Part shown: piece by piece, positions 59,898 through 64,000 of the stretch | How positions within the stretch are numbered: the stretch's first letter is position 1 | Layout of the letters: every line of letters begins with the position of its first letter | NCBI GenBank assembly: GCA_902576115.1 | Contig: CACGUE010000001.1 | Location: 107,180 to 171,179 of the forward strand | Direction of reading: 5' to 3' | DNA from: an uncultured Pelagibacteraceae bacterium | GTDB lineage: Bacteria; Pseudomonadota; Alphaproteobacteria; Pelagibacterales; Pelagibacteraceae | Length of the DNA: 64,000 bases | Notes under the pieces: model-generated | The model's database searches: none | What the model saw: the letters and a program-made list of their open reading frames with translations, nothing else | Told to the model about the DNA's origin: nothing | Made by a program: the position numbers and the translations under genes

Positions 59898-60841
59898 AAA
59901 AAATATTATTAGCATTATTAATTACTTTATTTAGTTCATCATTATTTGCATCAGATGAAAAACCGGGAAGATTTTTTGAGGATCAACCAGATGTAACTGA
60001 TGATTATCAAATTCATTTCATATACATGCTGACAGCCAGTGATAAAGATCGTGAGCTAGATATAAATGGTAAAATTGAAGAATACGCTAACAAAATGAAC
60101 GCTCTTGTTGAAAAGTTTAGTAAAAAAACAAAAGGATCTTCAGGTGTAAAAAAATATAAATACGATTATCGAAAAGATGGAAAATTAGATGTTACCTTTA
60201 TAAGGTTAGATAAAAAAAGAAAAGAACTTCATAAACATATAAATAACAATTATCGTGCTTACCTCTGGTTAAATGGATTTAATAATCCAAAAAAAGTTTA
60301 TTTTACCTTTGCTGATGTAACGAGTGTTGATGGTGGAGAAGGTGGTGTTGGAATGGCATCAATGTTTCTTAAAAATAAACATAATAAAAATATAAATAAT
60401 ATGATTAAAACAGCTCTTCATGAAGTGCATCATGCGATGGGAGGAGGTTTTGCTTGTGTCCCAGGTATGAATAAAAAAGCTCATTTTTCAAGCGGCCAAG
60501 ATACTGATGCAAAACATATGTTTTTTGGAAAAGCTTATGTTCATGATGTTGAAGGTTGTCCAAAAGGAGAGGATACTGTTTATTTAACTCCAACATCAAA
60601 AGATCCTTACGATCCTTTTAAGCTAATATGTCTAAATGAATGGGGAAAATATAATCATAAAAAACTTGTTAAACTTAGAGAAAAACAATTGAGCGATCTT
60701 AAAAAAGGTAAGTGGAACTACAGGAGTGGTGGATCTGGATGTAAGTTTACTTATTGGGACAGAAACGGCACTGGGGTTATGAAATTATTTAATAACGAAC
60801 AAGCTAATAGAGAGTATAATAGAGATCCAAAAGGTCATTAA
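59894..60841 (+). CDS. Secreted protein with an HExxH zinc-metalloprotease-like motif
   Basis: The 315-residue protein has a signal peptide (MKKILLALLITLFSSSLFAS) and, near residue 176, the motif LHEVHHAMGGGF. His176-Glu177-x-x-His180 is the classic zinc-metallopeptidase HExxH, followed by 'AMGGG', where metzincins carry 'xxGxxH/D'; a third ligand is not obvious. The C-terminal part is cysteine-bearing (GFACVPG, GCPKG, LICLNEWG, SGCKFTYW), which suggests disulfides. I do not recognise the family. It is the third gene of the gamma-CA operon (4-base overlap with DUF1330). Whether it is a protease is not proven. Confidence 0.75.
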   Translation: MKKILLALLITLFSSSLFASDEKPGRFFEDQPDVTDDYQIHFIYMLTASDKDRELDINGKIEEYANKMNALVEKFSKKTKGSSGVKKYKYDYRKDGKLDVTFIRLDKKRKELHKHINNNYRAYLWLNGFNNPKKVYFTFADVTSVDGGEGGVGMASMFLKNKHNKNINNMIKTALHEVHHAMGGGFACVPGMNKKAHFSSGQDTDAKHMFFGKAYVHDVEGCPKGEDTVYLTPTSKDPYDPFKLICLNEWGKYNHKKLVKLREKQLSDLKKGKWNYRSGGSGCKFTYWDRNGTGVMKLFNNEQANREYNRDPKGH

Positions 60842-60846
60842 ATAAT

Positions 60847-61242
60847 CTAATCTCTTAATGTTAATATTTTAAAAGATAATTTTAATTTAGGGAATTTTTT
60901 ACTTAAAGTTAACTTAATTTTTTTAAAAGAATCCTTGTGAATTTTCTTTTCAATAGTTGAATTAAATATTTTCTTTCCATTTACTATTTTAGCTGCACCA
61001 CAATCTTCGTGATTAATTACTATTAATTTACTTATATTATGCAACTTTATTGAAGTTGATAAATTATCCAAAAATGTTGATTGCCATTTTTTAAATTTTT
61101 TAGAAGTTACACCAATGGCTGCTCCAGCTATAGTAAATGAGCTATATTTTCCAGTTAATTTCTTTTTTTTTAAATAATTAAAAACTTTTGGCTGAAACCT
61201 TGGATCCATACATGACAAAACCATAGCTTCATATTTTTTCAT
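60847..61242 (-). CDS. Short beta-carbonic-anhydrase-like protein
   Basis: I start at 61242 (TAATG overlap with the upstream gene); the frame from 61257 would extend into that gene. The 131-residue protein has the beta-CA zinc site: Cys11 with Asp13 and Arg15 in SCMDPRF, and His78 and Cys81 in INHEDCGAAK. It is shorter than most beta-CAs (about 200), lacking much of the C-terminal part, but the metal ligands are kept. Activity is uncertain. It is the third gene of a minus run after the hydroxyisobutyrate-dehydrogenase-family and flavin-nucleotide genes. Confidence 0.8.
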   Translation of the reverse strand: MKKYEAMVLSCMDPRFQPKVFNYLKKKKLTGKYSSFTIAGAAIGVTSKKFKKWQSTFLDNLSTSIKLHNISKLIVINHEDCGAAKIVNGKKIFNSTIEKKIHKDSFKKIKLTLSKKFPKLKLSFKILTLRD

Positions 61243-61847
61243 TAAGGCACCAACCAAGTATCTTTACTATTATCAATGTCAAATCTAGCTCTTCTATGAC
61301 CTTTTGCAGCTAAATATAACCACTCAATAGATTTAATTTTACACTGTATAACAGTAAAGTTTTTATATCCTTCTTCGCTTTGTTCTTTTGTGTAATCAAA
61401 ATTATCTAACTCAGGTTTTAAACCAGATGTTGGAATATCAGACTCTGTACCTGGTCCATTATCTACTAAGTAACATTTACGACTTATATGTTGAGTTTTT
61501 TCCCAAGATTGTTTCGATATATCATTATTGTGATTGATAATTGCTTCAACTTTCAATCTAACCTGAATTTTTTCATCTTTATCGTAAAATAACATCGAGG
61601 AATTAGGATTTTTTTCTAAGATTTTAATTTTATCAGATCTAATATCACTGTGGAATTGAACTAAATTATTTTGTTCATCTGATTTTCTAAGAACAACAAT
61701 TCTACTTTCAATATTGTCTTCACTCCCGCATGAAAAAACAGGTATCCTAAAAGGAGATGATCTATTAGTAACCGCATCAGTTAGCATTAACCAAATTTTC
61801 TTTTTTATTTCGGAAAAATCCTCGTAGTAGGGAACAGTAGTAGACAC
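61242..61847 (-). CDS. Pyridoxamine-5'-phosphate-oxidase-like FMN-binding protein
   Basis: The 201-residue protein has a split-barrel flavin-binding pattern: FRIPVFSCGSEDNIESRIVVLRKSDEQNNLVQFHSDIRSDKIKILEKNPNSSMLFYDKDEKIQVRLKVEA, with WEKTQHISRKCYL and the C-terminal IEWLYLAAKGHRRARF. This is the Alr4036/PNPOx-like family rather than true PdxH. The substrate is unknown. It lies between the dehydrogenase and the beta-CA-like gene, with 2 bp and 1 base overlap joins. Confidence 0.88.
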   Translation of the reverse strand: MSTTVPYYEDFSEIKKKIWLMLTDAVTNRSSPFRIPVFSCGSEDNIESRIVVLRKSDEQNNLVQFHSDIRSDKIKILEKNPNSSMLFYDKDEKIQVRLKVEAIINHNNDISKQSWEKTQHISRKCYLVDNGPGTESDIPTSGLKPELDNFDYTKEQSEEGYKNFTVIQCKIKSIEWLYLAAKGHRRARFDIDNSKDTWLVP

Positions 61848-61849
61848 AA

Positions 61850-62725
61850 TTACTTTTTCTTTTTTAATCTAGCAATTAAACTAGAGCTATCCCAACGATT
61901 TCCACCCATTTTTTGAACCTCAGCATAATAACCATCAACAATTTCAGTTACTGGTACAGGCGAACCATTTCTTTTTGCTTCTTCAATACAAATTTTTAAA
62001 TCTTTTCTCATCCAATCTACAGCAAAACCATAATCAAATTTATCAGCCACCATAGTTTTATATCTATTTTCCATTTGCCAAGATTGAGCTGCACCTTTTG
62101 AAATAGTTTCCATAACTTTATCCATATCTAATCCTGCATTAATCCCAAAATTTACTGCTTCAGATAAACCTTGTACTAAACCACCAATACACATTTGATT
62201 AACCATCTTAGTTAATTGTCCACTTCCTGATGGTCCGATTAAAGTTACTTTTTTACTATAACAATCAATTATTGCCTCTGCTTTTTTAAAATCATTTTCA
62301 TCGCCACCAACCATGACAGTTAAAATTCCACCTTCAGCACCCGATTGACCTCCAGATATAGGAGCATCTAAAAAACCAAATCCTTTATCTTTTGCAGCTT
62401 TATAAAGTTCTCTAGAAATTTCAGCAGACACTGTTGAATTATCTATATACACACATCCTTCTTTAGCATTATGAAATAATCCATTATCACCTAAAGAGAC
62501 TTGTCTTAGGTCATCATCATTTCCAACACACGTAAAAATAAAATCAGCATCTTTAGCAGCTTCAGATGGTGTATCAGCCATATTACCCTTGTATTCACCG
62601 ATCCACTTTTCTGCTTTAGATTTTGTTCTGTTAAAAACAGTTACATTATGTCCTGCTTTTGATATATATCCTGCCATTGGATAACCCATTACACCAAGAC
62701 CTATGAAAGCAACTTTAGAAGTCAT
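61850..62725 (-). CDS. 3-hydroxyisobutyrate dehydrogenase-family protein
   Basis: The 291-residue enzyme has the NAD(P) site AFIGLGVMGYPMAGYISKAGHNVTVFNRTKSKAE near 5-38, the family signature LDAPISGGQSGAEGGILTVMVGG near 119-141 and a catalytic Lys in GSGQLTKMVNQMCIGG near 165-180. It may act on 3-hydroxyisobutyrate, tartronate semialdehyde or a related beta-hydroxyacid; which is not decided. It is divergent from the MFS gene with only 8 bp between start codons, so their promoters must overlap the coding ends. Confidence 0.92.
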   Translation of the reverse strand: MTSKVAFIGLGVMGYPMAGYISKAGHNVTVFNRTKSKAEKWIGEYKGNMADTPSEAAKDADFIFTCVGNDDDLRQVSLGDNGLFHNAKEGCVYIDNSTVSAEISRELYKAAKDKGFGFLDAPISGGQSGAEGGILTVMVGGDENDFKKAEAIIDCYSKKVTLIGPSGSGQLTKMVNQMCIGGLVQGLSEAVNFGINAGLDMDKVMETISKGAAQSWQMENRYKTMVADKFDYGFAVDWMRKDLKICIEEAKRNGSPVPVTEIVDGYYAEVQKMGGNRWDSSSLIARLKKKK

Positions 62726-62733
62726 ATTTTTTT

Positions 62734-63942
62734 ATGTTTAAAAATTTAAGTTTAAAAGTAATTGTATTTGGATTTATATTTACATTTTTTTCAAGCTTTG
62801 GACAGAGTTTTTTTCTTGGAATATTCAATACAAGTATAAGAGAGACACTCTCAATAACTCATGGACAATTTGGCTCAATATATGCATCTGCAACATTGTG
62901 CAGTAGTTTACTACTTATATGGGTTGGAAAGAAAATTGATGATATTAATATTTTCCGATTTGCAATCTATGTAACATTACTTTTATCTTTTTCTTGTTTT
63001 TTCTTTTCAAAAATTTCATCAATAGTTTTTTTATTCATTGCAATTTTCTTAATGAGATTTTCAGGACAGGGAATGATGTCTCATACTGCAACAACAACTG
63101 TTTCAAGATATTTTACAAAATCACGGGGAAGGGCATTAAGTATTTGTTGGTTTGGTTTATCAAGCGCTGAATTTATTTTACCTGTTTTAATGGTATTTTT
63201 GTTGTCATTAACGACTTGGCAAAATATTTGGACTGTAATTGCAATATTAATTTTAATATTTTTACCTATTGCATCATTCTACTTAGTTCGAACTGTTAAA
63301 CTTGATACAAGAGAAAGCACTGAAGGTAAAGATTTTAAAGAAGAAAATATTAAGCAATGGAAAAGAATTGAAGTAATAAAAGATTATAAATTTTATATAG
63401 TAAGCATGAATATGCTGGCCATGCCTTGGATTGCAACCGGTGTATTTGTTTACCAATCATTTATTACTGAGTCAAAATACTGGGGACCATTTGTAATTGC
63501 ACAGTCTTTTATGTCTTATTCAGTATTTTCAGTAATTACACTTTTAATATCTGGTTTTTTAATTGATAAATTCACAAGTCGAAAACTTTTAATTTTTATG
63601 AATATTCCTTTATTTCTATCGACTTTTGTAATTATTTATTTTGATGCACAATTTACTGCATTTATATTTCTAGGTTTAATTGGAATATCAAATGGTTTGG
63701 CGAACGTTTTGGGATCTTCTACTTGGGCTGAAGTTTATGGTGTAAAGCATATTGGATCTATTAAAGCTTTGACAACTGCTCTTATGGTTTTTTCAACAGC
63801 TTTTGGAACAGCTCTTTTTGGAATTTTAATTGATATTGGATTTTCAATTGAGAAAATTGCTATAATATCTGCACTTTATATACTTATTTCTTTTATTCTT
63901 CTTTTTTCAGTTAGAAAAAAATTAAATCCAGTTTTAGTGTAA
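62734..63942 (+). CDS. MFS transporter
   Basis: The 402-residue protein has about 12 hydrophobic segments with an MFS pattern: GQSFFLGIFNTSIRETLSITHGQFGSIYASATLCSSLLLIWVGKKIDD near 22-70 and RYFTKSRGRALSICWFGLSSAEFILP near 123-150, and a central charged loop (TRESTEGKDFKEENIKQWKRIE). The substrate is unknown. Its start lies within 8 bp of the divergent dehydrogenase start. It is the last complete gene in the window. Confidence 0.9.
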   Translation: MFKNLSLKVIVFGFIFTFFSSFGQSFFLGIFNTSIRETLSITHGQFGSIYASATLCSSLLLIWVGKKIDDINIFRFAIYVTLLLSFSCFFFSKISSIVFLFIAIFLMRFSGQGMMSHTATTTVSRYFTKSRGRALSICWFGLSSAEFILPVLMVFLLSLTTWQNIWTVIAILILIFLPIASFYLVRTVKLDTRESTEGKDFKEENIKQWKRIEVIKDYKFYIVSMNMLAMPWIATGVFVYQSFITESKYWGPFVIAQSFMSYSVFSVITLLISGFLIDKFTSRKLLIFMNIPLFLSTFVIIYFDAQFTAFIFLGLIGISNGLANVLGSSTWAEVYGVKHIGSIKALTTALMVFSTAFGTALFGILIDIGFSIEKIAIISALYILISFILLFSVRKKLNPVLV

Positions 63943-63983
63943 AAATACTTGATTTTGTTGATCTTGGAGTATATTTAATCGCC

Positions 63984-64000
63984 ATGGCAAGAGTTACCGT
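63984..64000 (+). CDS. rpoZ: RNA polymerase omega subunit RpoZ, partial (first codons)
   Basis: The window ends with ATG GCA AGA GTT ACC GT, encoding MARVT(V). Alphaproteobacterial RpoZ starts MARVTVEDC, so the match is good but very short. RpoZ helps assemble RNA polymerase and is linked with SpoT in many bacteria. The rest is outside the window. A possible -35/-10 pair lies directly upstream (63949-63977). Confidence 0.6.

Noticed and set aside
60405..60599. 64-residue minus-strand frame inside the HExxH gene
   Set aside because: It lies wholly within a well-supported plus-strand gene, has no ribosome binding site or homology, and is a shadow frame.
1..64000. CRISPR arrays, insertion sequences, prophage or integrase genes
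   Set aside because: No regularly spaced repeats, transposase motifs or phage structural genes were seen in either strand.

Overview
This window looks like a piece of a SAR11-type (Pelagibacterales, 'Candidatus Pelagibacter'-like) alphaproteobacterial chromosome. The evidence is the very AT-rich sequence, very short spacers (the longest gene-free gap is about 145 bp), many TAATG/ATGA stop-start overlaps, and the gene set: DmdA/GcvT-like demethylases, dimethylglycine-dehydrogenase-like fusions, a SpeD-SpeE fusion, TRAP-free TTT and ABC uptake systems, and a chromosomally encoded CCA on the tRNA. I saw no insertion sequences, prophage genes, integrases or CRISPR arrays. No gene-free stretch exceeds 300 bases.

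Layout. 1-2367: partial GNAT acetyltransferase, SRAP-family abasic-site DNA-protein crosslinker, purE-purK. 2472-5869: M19 dipeptidase-like protein followed by three tightly packed genes of unknown function. 5866-8639 (minus): YIP1 membrane protein with a 35-residue membrane peptide, then a DmdA-like GcvT-family demethylase overlapping a MetF-like reductase. 8738-23523 (plus) is a 15 kb one-direction run: ergothioneine genes egtB-egtD, a methyltransferase, a Rieske oxygenase, a CysC-like kinase plus nucleotidyltransferase, an ECHDC3-like enoyl-CoA hydratase, a methanethiol-oxidase (SBP56) with ferredoxin, two CoA-binding proteins, then a dimethylglycine/sarcosine-dehydrogenase-like fusion followed by etfB-etfA and ETF-quinone oxidoreductase. 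23524-27562: hisI with a 2OG oxygenase and DUF2237 protein on minus; folE, acuI-like reductase and a LysR regulator on plus. 27591-31653: Fur-like boxes and an fbpABC ferric iron transporter with an extra small Cys protein. 31680-39814: second DMGDH-like fusion, EamA transporter, tartrate/malate dehydrogenase-like enzyme, GMP reductase, a fluoroacetate-dehalogenase-like hydrolase, TauD-like dioxygenase and AEC transporter. 40436-49257: tRNA-Met, apt, mtnP, mtnA, an aldolase-SDR fusion, speDE fusion, a polar amino-acid ABC transporter without its ATPase, and a nitrilase-family hydrolase. 49254-57010: circularly permuted ATP-grasp protein divergent from an Anbu peptidase, DUF6165, GT9, AbrB-family membrane protein, and tctCBA. 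57007-64000: glycosyltransferase, thioredoxin-like protein, gamma carbonic anhydrase, secreted HExxH protein, small beta-carbonic-anhydrase-like protein, flavin-nucleotide protein, a hydroxyisobutyrate-dehydrogenase-family enzyme, an MFS transporter, and the first codons of rpoZ.

How the genes work together (inference). Much of the window fits oxidation of methylated nitrogen and sulfur compounds: demethylases load methyl or methylene groups onto tetrahydrofolate, MetF oxidises methyl-THF, DMGDH-like enzymes pass electrons through ETF and ETF-QO to quinone, a methanethiol oxidase handles a DMSP breakdown product, and an AcuI-type reductase handles acryloyl-CoA. A second theme is polyamine/methylthioadenosine metabolism: SpeDE makes methylthioadenosine, MtnP, MtnA and Apt recycle it, and the neighbouring aldolase-dehydrogenase fusion could finish a DHAP-shunt-like route. 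The best candidates for undescribed biology are the M19-linked unknown operon, the CysC-like kinase/nucleotidyltransferase pair, the ferredoxin-coupled cytosolic methanethiol oxidase, and the aldolase-SDR/MTA neighbourhood. All functional statements rest on reading motifs and remembered family sequences; no database search was run.
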